Assembly (NCBI GenBank): GCA_024998685.1
Contig: JACOEH010000018.1
Location: 1 to 64,000, forward strand
Length of the DNA stretch: 64,000 nucleotides
Direction of reading: 5' to 3'
Origin: Nitrospira sp.
GTDB lineage: Bacteria > Nitrospirota > Nitrospiria > Nitrospirales > Nitrospiraceae
The position numbers were made by a program, and so were the translations under genes. This document shows positions 1 to 8,939 of this stretch, piece by piece. The stretch's first letter is position 1. The number at the start of each line of letters is the position of its first letter. Under the pieces are notes generated by a model. It did not search any database, was not told the DNA's origin, and saw only the letters and a list, made by a program, of their open reading frames with translations.

Positions 1-93
1 GATCGAGAGACTCAAACTGTGAAGTCATCATTTTCACGCCGGATTCAGGATGAAGTGAAGTACGTCGAACGGCGTAACCGGGGAGAGCCTTAA
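1..93 (+). CDS. 3' tail of an unknown ORF cut by the window edge
   Basis: Frame 1 is open from the first base to a TAA at 91-93. It gives about 30 residues rich in charged side chains and ending in RRNRGEP. No family can be recognised from so short a tail, and it may be a chance open frame. If real, the hairpin at 264-281 could be its terminator, although it lies well downstream. Confidence 0.25.
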   Translation, partial: DRETQTVKSSFSRRIQDEVKYVERRNRGEP

Positions 94-263
94 GACACTG
101 GCCAATCCCTTCAACCAACACAATATGAGGTCTTGGACAGATCGCCAAGGCTCCTCCTCCCTCGGTCATCCAATTCCAAAGATCGTTTGTAGTGAAGCGC
201 TGGGCGCCTCTTAGGAAACCACCCCGTATCAGCTTGCGCGTGTATATTGATCGCTTGCTTTAG

Positions 264-281
264 AGCCAGCTGAAGCTGGCT
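264..281 (+). terminator. short stem-loop, possible weak terminator
   Basis: AGCCAGC (264-270) and GCTGGCT (275-281) form a perfect 7-bp stem with a TGAA loop. The following GATCTCTTT has only a poor T tract, so Rho-independent termination is uncertain. It lies upstream of the toxin-antitoxin promoter and would insulate it from upstream transcription. The rest of bases 94-397 holds no gene that I can support. Confidence 0.3.
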
Positions 282-332
282 GATCTCTTTCCATGGAAGA
301 TTGTTTGAACAGTGTGTCGATTTATATGTGCC

Positions 333-362
333 TTGACTAGGCGCCTATATAAGGCGCATAGT
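333..362 (+). promoter_or_regulatory. promoter with embedded palindromic operator of the vapBC-type pair
   Basis: TTGACT (333-338) and CATAGT (357-362) are spaced 18 bp apart and resemble sigma-70 -35 and -10 boxes. The spacer contains a perfect inverted repeat, GCGCCT (341-346), ATATA, AGGCGC (352-357). Antitoxins of this kind normally bind such palindromes to repress their own operon, so this is a likely autoregulatory operator. The site lies 36 bp upstream of the antitoxin start. Confidence 0.55.
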
Positions 363-397
363 CTAGCAATCCAACGAGCTGTTATAGAGGTGAACAT

Positions 398-628
398 ATG
401 GCTAAGCTCAATGTGTCCATCGATGACCAACTCAGAGATGAACTGTTTCGACTGATACCTCCTCGCCGGCGAAGCCAAGTAGTGAACGAAGCGTTGCGAC
501 ATGAGTTGCTTCGGCGCAAACGCCGGCATGCCACGGACGTTGTGCGGAGTTTGCGAAAGCGCAGCGCCACGCTGAGTGGAAAAGAGATTGTGGAGGCAGT
601 GCGACGGGATCGCGCAAGAGCTGATTGA
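398..628 (+). CDS. VapB-like ribbon-helix-helix antitoxin
   Basis: This 76-residue basic protein begins with a short strand (KLNVSID) followed by two helices. That is the layout of a ribbon-helix-helix DNA-binding domain over roughly residues 2-45. The charged C-terminal tail would wrap the toxin. It should neutralise the PIN toxin encoded next and repress the operon at the palindrome upstream. The start is set by an ATG with a GAGGTG ribosome site (390-395). The stop overlaps the start of the toxin gene by one base, so the two are translationally coupled. Assignment to the VapB class rests on the partner and the fold, not on a diagnostic motif. Confidence 0.75.
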   Translation: MAKLNVSIDDQLRDELFRLIPPRRRSQVVNEALRHELLRRKRRHATDVVRSLRKRSATLSGKEIVEAVRRDRARAD

Positions 629-1053
629 TGATCATCGTTCCTGACGCCTCGGTCATTCTCAAGTGGGTGTTAGAGAAAGAAGACGAACCGGGCTACTCAC
701 AAGCGCTGAAGCTTCAGGAATCGCTGTTAGCGGAAGACATCGAAATTTGCATGCCGACGCTCTGGCGGTACGAGGTCGGTAACGTGCTCGGAATGAAGAA
801 GCCAAAGATGGCGGTGGAACTTATGAGCGCCTTACTCGCCTATGAGTTTGATGAGGTGCCGCTCAGAAGCGAGTATGCACTCGATGTCTTAACGCATATG
901 CACGACGTGCAGGGTGTCACGTTCTACGACTCGGCGTACCATGTACTGGCGCTGCGAACGAAGGGCTTGTATGTAACGGCAGATGTGGCATATCTAAAGC
1001 GTGCGAAGCGCAAGGGGCATGTGGAACTATTAGATGAGTGGCAAGGGCCGTGA
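628..1053 (+). CDS. VapC-like PIN-domain ribonuclease toxin
   Basis: A single PIN domain of about 141 residues. Numbered from an in-frame TTG at 625 (one codon longer), the four acidic metal-binding residues are D7 (VPDAS), E50 (RYEVGN), D102 (FYDSAYHVLA) and D120 (VTAD). PIN toxins use these with Mg2+ or Mn2+ to cut RNA, often tRNA or rRNA. The ATG at 628 overlaps the antitoxin stop (TGATG), and the TTG at 625 is the alternative start. Length and spacing are typical of a type II toxin-antitoxin pair, so the module looks intact. The RNA target cannot be told from sequence. Confidence 0.85.
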   Translation: MIIVPDASVILKWVLEKEDEPGYSQALKLQESLLAEDIEICMPTLWRYEVGNVLGMKKPKMAVELMSALLAYEFDEVPLRSEYALDVLTHMHDVQGVTFYDSAYHVLALRTKGLYVTADVAYLKRAKRKGHVELLDEWQGP

Positions 1054-1092
1054 TGGAGGATGAACGAGCTGGAGTCTCAGCATTCATCAACA

Positions 1093-1213
1093 CTTAGTGG
1101 TGGTGCGCGAAGGTATGGGCTTCGTTTGGTATTCGGTTAGCTTCCAAAGATCGCGTCCGAATCGCAGCATTCGGTTTCTAATTGAATGGTCATGTGTTTG
1201 ATGCCGAAATCCA
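1093..1213 (-). pseudogene. decayed copy of the 3' end of the cation diffusion facilitator gene
   Basis: Read on the minus strand, this stretch encodes KHMTIQLETECC followed by a broken tail. It closely matches the last 40 or so codons of the transporter gene whose stop is at about 3365. Stretches such as GATCGCAGCATTCGGTTT are identical in both. The copy has small deletions, a frameshift and an early stop, and it ends where the acyltransferase stop codon begins. It is not expressed as a protein. Duplication followed by insertion or rearrangement of the acyltransferase gene is the simplest reading. Confidence 0.75.
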
Positions 1214-3289
1214 TCAATCAGGGTCATGCACAATCGTGTCTAATGCAAGAGACAATGCCGGCATCTGTTGGCCGGCAAAATTCCCGGTTAGGTGCGCATC
1301 ATCGCGGTATATGATCGTGTCTCCGCGCATAGGTGTGCATTTGTCTCTTTGGCATAGGAGGTCGGTGAGATCGAGGAAGTAGACATGGGGCCGTCCTCGT
1401 GCGCCGGCTTGTTCGGCCTCGAAGATGGCAGAGTTGAGAGCGGTCGATCGGTCAGCTTCACAAGAGCCATGGAGATACCAGGCGTGACGGGCGGTTCTGG
1501 CCAGACAGGTCGGAATATTATATGGGAAATACGGAGTGTCTCGCATGACGACCACGCGCAGTCCTGCTAATGCTTGCAGGGTTTGCCTTGTCCCGTCGCG
1601 CAACTGGTCGAATGCCGAAGTGGGAACATCCCTGCCCTGCTGTCCGAGGGAACCGGTTGCATTGGCGAGAAACACGAGGGTCGGACGTAACTCATGAATT
1701 TGCTTAAGCGCCTCCATACGCCACTGAGCGCACACGGTATTGTATTTTGCAAACTCGCCGGTGTGCCTCAGATCGTACGCATAGCAAGCCATTTTTACCA
1801 TGGTCGTCAATTTCCATCCGTTCACCTTCGCAATTTGCTCCAGTGGATTGAACCAATGGATGGCGTGGGAGTCACCAAAGAGGACGACATGGATTCCGGA
1901 GGATCCATCACCGTAGCGGCATGTTTTGACCTCCGCTGATCCCATGGCGGGAAAGCACTCGTGCGTTCTCGGGAGTCTGTCGAGGTCATGGCTCGCCGCA
2001 ATGATCGGCTTCAGGCGAGAGTCCTCGGCCAGCTCCGCAGCGAGCCCCATGGAGAGCAGCGCGGCACCGATCAAACAGATCGTGACAGCCCCGGCGAGGC
2101 CGACCGACAATGCCGGACGTTTCAGGAGAAAAGGGTGGAAGCGAATCGGACGCTCCACCACATGGTAGCTGAGACCGGCGACCGCCAAGGCGAGGGTTGC
2201 AACAGCCGCTTTACCCGTGCTGGAGAGAGTCGGGAGAAGTATCGCTGAGAAGATGAGAAAGGGCCAATGCCACAGATACCAGGAATAGGAGAGCTTTCCG
2301 AGCGTCTGGAGGGGGGCCGTGGCGAGCACAGTGCCTACTCCACGCTGGGGCTGTTCCGTTCCCGCAATCAATACTGCGGCCGTGCCCAGTGTCGGGATGA
2401 GGGCGATCCAGCCTGGGAAGTTCGTGCCGCCCATGAGCGGGAGAAAGTGTGCGACAGTCAGAATCGAGAGAAGGCCAAGCCAGCCGAACGCGAGCCACCA
2501 GCCGGAATGAATACGACGGCTGCCGCAGGGAAGCAACGCGGCGAGTCCTCCAATTCCAAACTCCCATGCTCGTCCCGGCAATTCATAGAACGCAAAGGTG
2601 CCGCTGTATGTGGCGGACACAACTCCGATGCACAGTGAGATGAGGGTCAATCCAAAGAGCACGGTGGCCAGCCTCTGCAGAGACCCCCCCCAGCGTAACG
2701 TCAACAGGATTAGCAACGGCCAGAACAGGTAAAACTGTTCTTCGACGGCCAGTGACCACGTGTGCAGTAATGGATTGGATTGCACATCTCGGCTAAAGTA
2801 ATCCCCGGCATTCTTGTCGAAGAAAATATTGCTCACATAGAGAGCGGCCGCACGTCCGGCGCTCCCGGTCCAGTTCAACTCAAGGGGAGTCATGAGAATG
2901 GCTCCGACCAGAAGGGTGGCCACCAAGGTGAGCGCGAATGCAGGGAGCAATCGGCGAACACGGCGGGCATAAAATTCTAACAGACTCAGTGTGGAGGTCT
3001 TCTGAACCTCACTGACCAACAGTCTTGTGATAAGAAATCCCGACAACACAAAGAAAACATCAACTCCGATGAACCCTCCCGAAAAGCCCGATAGCCCACA
3101 GTGGAACAGGACGACCAGCAGAACCGCAATTCCCCGCAATCCTTCGATGTCCGGCCGAAAAGCCGACGATCGCTCAGGCGAGGACCATTCCACATCACTT
3201 TTGGGCGGTTGTTCTTCCGTAGTCACTTGTCCTATTTCGTCTTGGTATGGGTAGTGCGATTTCGAACCTTCAAGCATGGCAAACCACAC
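1214..3289 (-). CDS. OafA/YrhL-type acyltransferase with C-terminal SGNH domain
   Basis: A 691-residue inner-membrane protein. Residues 45-90 carry the acyltransferase-3 signature (RPDIEGLRGIAVLL, then GVDVFFVLSGFLIT), followed by about ten membrane helices to around residue 400. The C-terminal third is a periplasmic SGNH domain, with VLFGDSHAIHW as block I and DDAHLT as the catalytic Asp/His block. Such proteins pass acyl (usually acetyl) groups across the membrane onto O-antigen or other surface sugars. The start is a GTG at 3289, with an ATG at 3277 as an alternative. An 8-G run in the coding strand (2684-2691) could permit slippage. It stands alone between the transporter gene and the relic of that gene. 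Confidence 0.9.
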   Translation of the reverse strand: MWFAMLEGSKSHYPYQDEIGQVTTEEQPPKSDVEWSSPERSSAFRPDIEGLRGIAVLLVVLFHCGLSGFSGGFIGVDVFFVLSGFLITRLLVSEVQKTSTLSLLEFYARRVRRLLPAFALTLVATLLVGAILMTPLELNWTGSAGRAAALYVSNIFFDKNAGDYFSRDVQSNPLLHTWSLAVEEQFYLFWPLLILLTLRWGGSLQRLATVLFGLTLISLCIGVVSATYSGTFAFYELPGRAWEFGIGGLAALLPCGSRRIHSGWWLAFGWLGLLSILTVAHFLPLMGGTNFPGWIALIPTLGTAAVLIAGTEQPQRGVGTVLATAPLQTLGKLSYSWYLWHWPFLIFSAILLPTLSSTGKAAVATLALAVAGLSYHVVERPIRFHPFLLKRPALSVGLAGAVTICLIGAALLSMGLAAELAEDSRLKPIIAASHDLDRLPRTHECFPAMGSAEVKTCRYGDGSSGIHVVLFGDSHAIHWFNPLEQIAKVNGWKLTTMVKMACYAYDLRHTGEFAKYNTVCAQWRMEALKQIHELRPTLVFLANATGSLGQQGRDVPTSAFDQLRDGTRQTLQALAGLRVVVMRDTPYFPYNIPTCLARTARHAWYLHGSCEADRSTALNSAIFEAEQAGARGRPHVYFLDLTDLLCQRDKCTPMRGDTIIYRDDAHLTGNFAGQQMPALSLALDTIVHDPD

Positions 3290-3364
3290 CCATTTCTCGT
3301 TGATCCAACTGTTCTTGTAGGCCGACCTATAGGCCAGCTTGAGGTCCAGCAGGCATCGGAACGC

Positions 3365-4303
3365 TTAATGATGGTGCGCGAACATCTGGGCTTCGTGGTG
3401 GTGTCCGGCCAGCTTCCGGAGGTCGCAATGGATGTCGTCGGGATCGCAGCATTCGGTTTCCAGTTGGATGGTCATGTGTCGGATGCCGAAATCCGTCGTG
3501 ATCCGGTTCTGAATCAACTGCAGCAACTCCAGCGGAGTACGATGATGTTCGATCATGACATGGCTGGTAAGCATGACCAACCGAGGTTCGACCGCCCAAA
3601 TGTGGAGATCATGCACGTTCTTGACACCTGGAATGGCTTCCATCGTGGCTGCGACATGGGATGCGCTGATGCCCGGCGGCGTCGATTCCAGTAAGACCTC
3701 CATCGATTCTTTGAAGATCGGCCACGCTCCTCGAACGATCGCGCCGACCACCAGCAAGCTCACGAGCGGATCCAGGACCGTCCAGCCTGTCAGGAAAATG
3801 GCCCCACCACTGACGATGACACCGAGCGACACCCACGCGTCTCCTAACATATGCCAGAAGGCGCTCCGAATATTCAGATCGTCTTTCGCTCCGTGCTGAA
3901 GCAACAGGGCGATCCCGAGATTGGCCATGAAACTGACGGTCGCGACCGCCATGACCCAGCCCCCATCAATAGGAACCGGTTGCAGCAGTCGCTTCATGCC
4001 GACCAGCGCGATGCCGAATGCCGTCAATAAAAGGATAAAACTGTTGAGAAACGCCGCGATGATGCCTGCACGATGGTAGCCAAAAGTTCGGCTTTCCGAA
4101 GCTGGGCGCGCGGTGAGGAGATGGGCATATAGTGCCAGAAAGAGCGACCCTTGATCGACGAGATTGTGGCCGGCATCGCTCATGAGCCCGATGCTATTGA
4201 GGAGCCAGCCGCCGACGAATTCAGCCGCGATAATGACGGCATTGATGCTCAAGGCCAGCTGGAGTCGAGATCGGAGATGTGCATATGAAGTCAGTGCCGT
4301 CAT
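3365..4303 (-). CDS. cation diffusion facilitator family metal efflux transporter
   Basis: About 312 residues with six membrane helices, then a cytoplasmic domain. Counting from an upstream TTG (4339), the transmembrane metal site is visible as D55 and H58 in SDAGHNLVD and as H163 and D167 in WHMLGDAW. The HD-HD arrangement is typical of zinc transporters of the CzcD/ZitB type. The C-terminal domain contains NVHDLHIWA, the usual dimerisation and metal-sensing segment, and ends in several histidines. It should export Zn2+ or a related divalent ion by proton antiport. The ATG at 4303 is my preferred start; neither start has a strong ribosome site. A truncated copy of its 3' end lies at 1093-1213. 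Confidence 0.9.
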   Translation of the reverse strand: MTALTSYAHLRSRLQLALSINAVIIAAEFVGGWLLNSIGLMSDAGHNLVDQGSLFLALYAHLLTARPASESRTFGYHRAGIIAAFLNSFILLLTAFGIALVGMKRLLQPVPIDGGWVMAVATVSFMANLGIALLLQHGAKDDLNIRSAFWHMLGDAWVSLGVIVSGGAIFLTGWTVLDPLVSLLVVGAIVRGAWPIFKESMEVLLESTPPGISASHVAATMEAIPGVKNVHDLHIWAVEPRLVMLTSHVMIEHHRTPLELLQLIQNRITTDFGIRHMTIQLETECCDPDDIHCDLRKLAGHHHEAQMFAHHH

Positions 4304-4383
4304 ACATGACAGTTTCGCACGGAGGACGCGATGCAGCAAGTCTTGCCGAAGGTTCTAAGGTTCTATCGAGAAGTGGCAGTTGA

Positions 4384-5232
4384 TTATGGCACGGATTTGG
4401 GCGGGAGACGCTCGCTTACTACCGGATAGTCGGCTTGATCCATTCCTGAATTGCCCGTAGACAGGTCCGTGGCAATCACTCGGAGCGTGATCCCGTCTGG
4501 AACTTCCTTCGACGGCGGCACAAAGAAGGGTGCCTCAAAGGCGCGGCTCCTTTCGTCATAGAACAGTTGTAGTCGCTCGATGATTCGATTCCCGATCAAC
4601 ACCTCTCCATAAATACCGATCTTTCGCGAGTCCCAATCTCCATGCGGGCGGACCAAGGAGCCGGACAGAGTTCGGACTGAGGCTCGGAGTTTCACATCGT
4701 CCTTTGCGATCAATGCCTCGCGTGGTGTGGGGCGCTCGATCTGAACCAAGTAGCCATGGAGATGCAGGACAATGCCGTCGTTTGTCAGGTCTTGTCCCGG
4801 GATCAACAACAAGGTTTGGCTGGTCCTTTGCAATGCGGCGGGATAGGCGAGTGGCCCTACTGCGGAGATTTCCACTAATGTCGGTTTCTGCAGCTCCAAC
4901 GTGGTGCTGAAGGCGGCAGAAGGACGAGAGCTGTAGATCGGCTCTTCCATCATATGGGGGGTACGCATGATTTGATTCTGATCTCCTGATTCACCCTGCT
5001 GCAGGCCGGTCGCTAGAATGTGTCCGTTCGCGACATCAGTAATGGTCACGCGCGCGCCACCGACGTCGCGGCCCAATACCATCGCCCCATGCGCGACGAC
5101 CCGCACCAGCACCGTGGTCGGCAGAGGCCCGTTGAGCGATGAATCAGCGAAAGCGTAGTTTGTGACGGGAGTCAGTAAGCAGGGGAGCAAGGGGAGGGTG
5201 AAAATCAGTCCAACGAAAGAAGATCGTGTCAT
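4384..5232 (-). CDS. exported protein of unknown function
   Basis: A 282-residue protein with a clear N-terminal signal peptide (hydrophobic residues 8-25, likely cut near residue 30 after YAFA). The mature part is predicted mostly beta, with two regions that read like immunoglobulin-like or carboxypeptidase-regulatory-like folds (VRVVAHGAMVLGRDVGGARV near the start, GITLRVIATDLSTGNSG near the end). I do not recognise a family. It overlaps metG by four bases, so it may be co-transcribed with it. A role in the periplasm or at the surface is all that can be inferred. Confidence 0.7.
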   Translation of the reverse strand: MTRSSFVGLIFTLPLLPCLLTPVTNYAFADSSLNGPLPTTVLVRVVAHGAMVLGRDVGGARVTITDVANGHILATGLQQGESGDQNQIMRTPHMMEEPIYSSRPSAAFSTTLELQKPTLVEISAVGPLAYPAALQRTSQTLLLIPGQDLTNDGIVLHLHGYLVQIERPTPREALIAKDDVKLRASVRTLSGSLVRPHGDWDSRKIGIYGEVLIGNRIIERLQLFYDERSRAFEAPFFVPPSKEVPDGITLRVIATDLSTGNSGMDQADYPVVSERLPPKSVP

Positions 5233-7199
5233 TTCACCTTGGTGCCGGGGTCCACTTCTTCCTGAATGGTGAGCAGCCCTTGTACATCGGTATCACCAGC
5301 CGCGAGAACCATACCCTGCGATTCAATGCCCATGAGTTTGGCCGGTTTCAGATTCGCCACGATCACGATGGTTTTGCCGACCAACAGGTCCGGTTCATAC
5401 TTCTTGCCGATACCCGCCACGATCTGGCGTTGTTCAGTGCCAAGAGACACTTGGAGCTTGATCAACTTCTCCGATTTCGGCACCCGCTCCGCCGAGAGAA
5501 CCTTCGCCGTCTTGAGCTGGATCTTCATAAATTCATCGATGGTGATTTGCAGCGGAGCCGGAGATGCTGGAACGGAAGGAAGTGTGGGTGCTGTTGCTGT
5601 CGGTTGTGAAGGAACAGATGATTCGGTCACTGGTCTTGCTCCTGGTTTTGACTCGATGCGGGGGAACAGCGATGGTCCTTTATGGATGGGGGAGCCAGGC
5701 TTCAGGCCACCCCATTCGATCTTGTTTTTCAGCAACGGGTTGGTGAATTCAGGTGAGATGCCGAGTTGAGAACAGATCGACTGCGCACTATTCGGAATTA
5801 TTGGATAGGCGGCCAGGCTGAGGCAACGGAGCGTCTCTGCCATGGTGTAGAGGACCGTCCGGAGTGTTTCGGCGTCGTCCATACTTTTGGTCAATGTCCA
5901 CGGCGCAGTCTTGTCGACATACTGATTGGCAAGTTGAACGACATGCCAAATCGCTTCGAGCGCCCGATTAAATTCCAATTGCTCGAAGTGGCGTGGCAAC
6001 ACTTCGTTCAAAAGAGACAGCGTGGCCCGTTCAAGCGCGCACTCTGCTGGTCCAATTTTTCCCGGAGCCGGTATGTGTCCTGCTTGAGTTCGTTCAATCA
6101 GAGTCAGCGTGCGGCTGAGGAGATTGCCCAAACCATTGGCGAGGTCGCTGTTCACACGGGTGATCATGGCCGACTGGGAAAAATCCCCATCCTGTCCGAA
6201 CGGCACCTCTCTCAATAAGAAATACCGAAACGCATCTGCACCGAATTCGTCGACCATCTTGTTAGGATCGACGACGTTGCCGCGGCTCTTGGACATCTTC
6301 TCGCCGTCCACGGTCCACCAGCCGTGGGCAAAGATCGTTTCCGGCAATGGAAGGTTCAATGCCATGAGCATCGTGGACCAATAGACGGCGTGTGTCGTTA
6401 GTATGTCTTTGCCGACGAGATGCACGTTCGCCGGCCAGAATCGAGTACCAGCGGGTTTTGTTCTGGGGAGGTATTCCAAGGCGGAGATGTAATTCACCAG
6501 CGCATCGAACCAGACATAGGTCACATAGTTGTCGTCAAACGGTAGTTCGATGCCCCAGGAGAGCCGCGATTTCGGACGGGAGATGGAAAGGTCTCCAAGT
6601 TTCTGGGTTTGCAAGAAGCCGAGGACTTCGTTTCTCCGCGACTCCGGACGAATGAAATTCGGATGTGTCTTGATGTGTTCGATCAAGCGATCCTGGTATT
6701 GCCCCATCTTGAAGAAGTAGTTGTGTTCGCTGAGTTTCTCGACAGGGCGCTTACAGTCCGGACAGAGACCGGACTCCACGTCTTTCTCGGTCCAGAACCG
6801 TTCATCAAACGTGCAATACCATCCGGTGTATGAATCCTTGTAGATCAGCTGCTTGTCGGAGAGCTGCTGCAAACACCGCTGAACCACAGATTTGTGCTCC
6901 GGATCCGTTGTCCTGATGAAGGCGGTATTCGAGATATTCAGCTTCTTCCAGAGAGTCTCAAATTGTGGTGAGAGCTTATCGCAATGGACCTGTGGGTCGA
7001 TGCCGGCTTTGGCGGCAGCCTGTTGCACTTTCTGGCCATGTTCATCGAGGCCGGTGAGAAAAAACACCTCGCGGCCACGCAGCCGCCAATAGCGCGCCAG
7101 CACGTCGGCTGCAACAGTGGTGTAGGCGTGGCCGATATGTGGAACATCGTTGACGTAATAGATGGGAGTGGTGATGTAGAAGGTGTTCTCTTGCGTCAT
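5229..7199 (-). CDS. metG: methionyl-tRNA synthetase
   Basis: 656 residues, the usual length for the form with a C-terminal tRNA-binding extension. It charges tRNA-Met for initiation and elongation. The class I signatures are present: HIGH at residues 21-24 (VPHIGHAYTT) and KMSKSRGN near residue 300. A zinc-knuckle segment with CPDC lies between the catalytic halves. A proline/serine-rich linker precedes an EMAP/Arc1p-like OB-fold domain in the last 110 residues. It is followed after four overlapping bases by the exported unknown gene and preceded by holB and tmk on the same strand, giving a likely tmk-holB-metG operon. Confidence 0.97.
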   Translation of the reverse strand: MTQENTFYITTPIYYVNDVPHIGHAYTTVAADVLARYWRLRGREVFFLTGLDEHGQKVQQAAAKAGIDPQVHCDKLSPQFETLWKKLNISNTAFIRTTDPEHKSVVQRCLQQLSDKQLIYKDSYTGWYCTFDERFWTEKDVESGLCPDCKRPVEKLSEHNYFFKMGQYQDRLIEHIKTHPNFIRPESRRNEVLGFLQTQKLGDLSISRPKSRLSWGIELPFDDNYVTYVWFDALVNYISALEYLPRTKPAGTRFWPANVHLVGKDILTTHAVYWSTMLMALNLPLPETIFAHGWWTVDGEKMSKSRGNVVDPNKMVDEFGADAFRYFLLREVPFGQDGDFSQSAMITRVNSDLANGLGNLLSRTLTLIERTQAGHIPAPGKIGPAECALERATLSLLNEVLPRHFEQLEFNRALEAIWHVVQLANQYVDKTAPWTLTKSMDDAETLRTVLYTMAETLRCLSLAAYPIIPNSAQSICSQLGISPEFTNPLLKNKIEWGGLKPGSPIHKGPSLFPRIESKPGARPVTESSVPSQPTATAPTLPSVPASPAPLQITIDEFMKIQLKTAKVLSAERVPKSEKLIKLQVSLGTEQRQIVAGIGKKYEPDLLVGKTIVIVANLKPAKLMGIESQGMVLAAGDTDVQGLLTIQEEVDPGTKVK

Positions 7200-7235
7200 A
7201 ACGAAGGCAAGATAACAGGTTGACGGCGTTCTTGG

Positions 7236-8264
7236 CTAGGTTGCAGCTCCGGCTGGAACAAGCCCAAGCGCTTCACGCAGGCGAAGGAATGTCGTTTCCA
7301 GCGCCATCTGCATGTTCAAGTGTCGCGTGGCTTGCTGTTCAGTTCGCTCGATGTCATTCAAGAGGGTCAGGAGAGCATCGACGTCCGCTCGCTGTGCGTA
7401 TCGTCGCAGGTCGGCGAGTTGGTCGAGGTGAAGGATCTGATCCTGATCCCCATCCACGATGACGATGATAAGATCACGGATCCATCGCGCAAGCCATGCG
7501 AGTGTTTCTTCCCCACGGTCCGTCTTGGTCAAGCTTTCCGCTGTCGAGAGGATGGTCGCGCTCGACGTCAAGCCTTCCGGCTTCACCAACGTCAGGCATT
7601 CCTGTTGTCGCGCGCGAACTTCTGCCACATTCATCGTGAGCGCTTCTCCGATTCGGCCGTCGGCGAAGACCGCCAGGAAACGGGCATCGGCAGGAGGAAG
7701 TTCCCGCTTGAGTATCAACGCCGCCTCAACTTGCGTCCGGGCAGGCGTCGTGAAACGGAGCGCTTGGCAGCGTGATCGAATGGTGATCGGAAGCGCATGC
7801 AGCCGGCTGGTGACGAGGATAAAGAGACTATGACCCGGAGGCTCTTCCAAGGTCTTGAGGAGCGCGTTGGCGGCACCGATCGTCAGTCGGTCCGCATTGT
7901 CGATCAGGCAAATCTTCTGTTCCCCGACGAGTGGTCGATAGACGAACTGTTGTTCGATCTCCCGCACTTGCTCGATTTTGATTTGCGGAGTAGCGGCTTT
8001 CGGATCGGGCTCGATGACGAAGTAATCCGGGTGCGTCCGAGCGGCTATTTGCAGGCAGGATCGGCAACGGCCACAGCTGTCCTGAACCTCTGTTTGCGAG
8101 GGCTGCTCGCAGTTGAGGGCCTGAGCCAGTCTCACGGCGGTCATCAGTTTTCCGACCCTGGTTTCGCCGTAGAACAGATACGCATGGGCCAGGCGCCCAT
8201 TGCACAACGTCGCCCGAAGGAGGGAGATGGGTTGCTCGTGGCCTGTGATATCGGCGAAAGGCAT
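7236..8264 (-). CDS. holB: DNA polymerase III delta-prime subunit
   Basis: 342 residues with the AAA+ clamp-loader fold. The P-loop is degenerate (GETRVGKLM), as expected for delta-prime, which does not hydrolyse ATP. A zinc module (CGRCRSC with an upstream cysteine) and the SRC arginine-finger motif (TIRSRCQALRF) are present, as is LLKTLEEPP. It helps load the beta clamp during replication. It begins three bases after the end of tmk, a pairing common in bacteria, and is probably translated from the same transcript. The C-terminal collar domain is of normal size. Confidence 0.93.
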   Translation of the reverse strand: MPFADITGHEQPISLLRATLCNGRLAHAYLFYGETRVGKLMTAVRLAQALNCEQPSQTEVQDSCGRCRSCLQIAARTHPDYFVIEPDPKAATPQIKIEQVREIEQQFVYRPLVGEQKICLIDNADRLTIGAANALLKTLEEPPGHSLFILVTSRLHALPITIRSRCQALRFTTPARTQVEAALILKRELPPADARFLAVFADGRIGEALTMNVAEVRARQQECLTLVKPEGLTSSATILSTAESLTKTDRGEETLAWLARWIRDLIIVIVDGDQDQILHLDQLADLRRYAQRADVDALLTLLNDIERTEQQATRHLNMQMALETTFLRLREALGLVPAGAAT

Positions 8265-8267
8265 AGG

Positions 8268-8939
8268 CTATCGGCGTCTCGATTTCCCTGCGTGATGGGT
8301 CTTGAGCCAGTTCATAACCAGTTCTTCTACGGTTTGTGTAACCGACTCCAGAGATTGTGCGGAATCGATCACCGTGATGCGCCTTGGTTCCCGTCGTGCC
8401 AACGCATGAAACCCGGAACGGACTTTTTCGTGGAACCGTTTGGCTTCTCGGTCAAGGCGGTTTTGGGAAGAGGTCTGCTGTCGTCGTCTGAGTCCGACGG
8501 CGACGGGAACGTCGAACAGCAAGGTGAGATGGGGGACAAGCTTTCCGGTGGCCCAGTCGTTCATCGTCTCCAACACTCGTAGATCTAATCCCCGTCCATA
8601 TCCTTGATACGCCATCGTCGAATCGGAGAATCGATCGCAGACGACGGTCATTCCGTCAGCGAGTGCAGGCTTGATGACGTGATCCACATGTTGTCGCCTT
8701 GCCGCAAGAATGAGCCAGGCTTCTGTCTCTGGAGCGATGGTTTCTGCCGATTTATCGAGAAGGAGATTGCGCAACTGTTCAGCGAGAAGAGTCCCGCCCG
8801 GTTCTCGAGTATGCAGTACCTTCAGCCCCTGTGTGCGTAGCCATTCACAAAGCCGCCGAGCATGAGTCGTTTTCCCGCTTCCTTCACCGCCTTCCAGCGT
8901 GATGAAAATGCCTGTCGGTTTTCTAGATGTCCTACCCAT
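8268..8939 (-). CDS. tmk: thymidylate kinase
   Basis: 223 residues. The P-loop GGEGSGKTT lies near residue 17, the DR(F/Y) motif appears as CDRFSDST, and the lid segment contains several arginines (LRRRQQTSSQNRLD). It phosphorylates dTMP to dTDP for DNA synthesis, and for dTDP-sugars used by surface glycan pathways. It is the first gene of the leftward operon with holB and metG. The start is an ATG. The 190 bp upstream are shared with the divergent DUF502 gene and probably hold both promoters. Confidence 0.95.
   Translation of the reverse strand: MGRTSRKPTGIFITLEGGEGSGKTTHARRLCEWLRTQGLKVLHTREPGGTLLAEQLRNLLLDKSAETIAPETEAWLILAARRQHVDHVIKPALADGMTVVCDRFSDSTMAYQGYGRGLDLRVLETMNDWATGKLVPHLTLLFDVPVAVGLRRRQQTSSQNRLDREAKRFHEKVRSGFHALARREPRRITVIDSAQSLESVTQTVEELVMNWLKTHHAGKSRRR

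Noticed and set aside
7797-8582. Plus-strand open frame across holB and tmk
   Set aside because: It is a shadow of two well-supported minus-strand genes.
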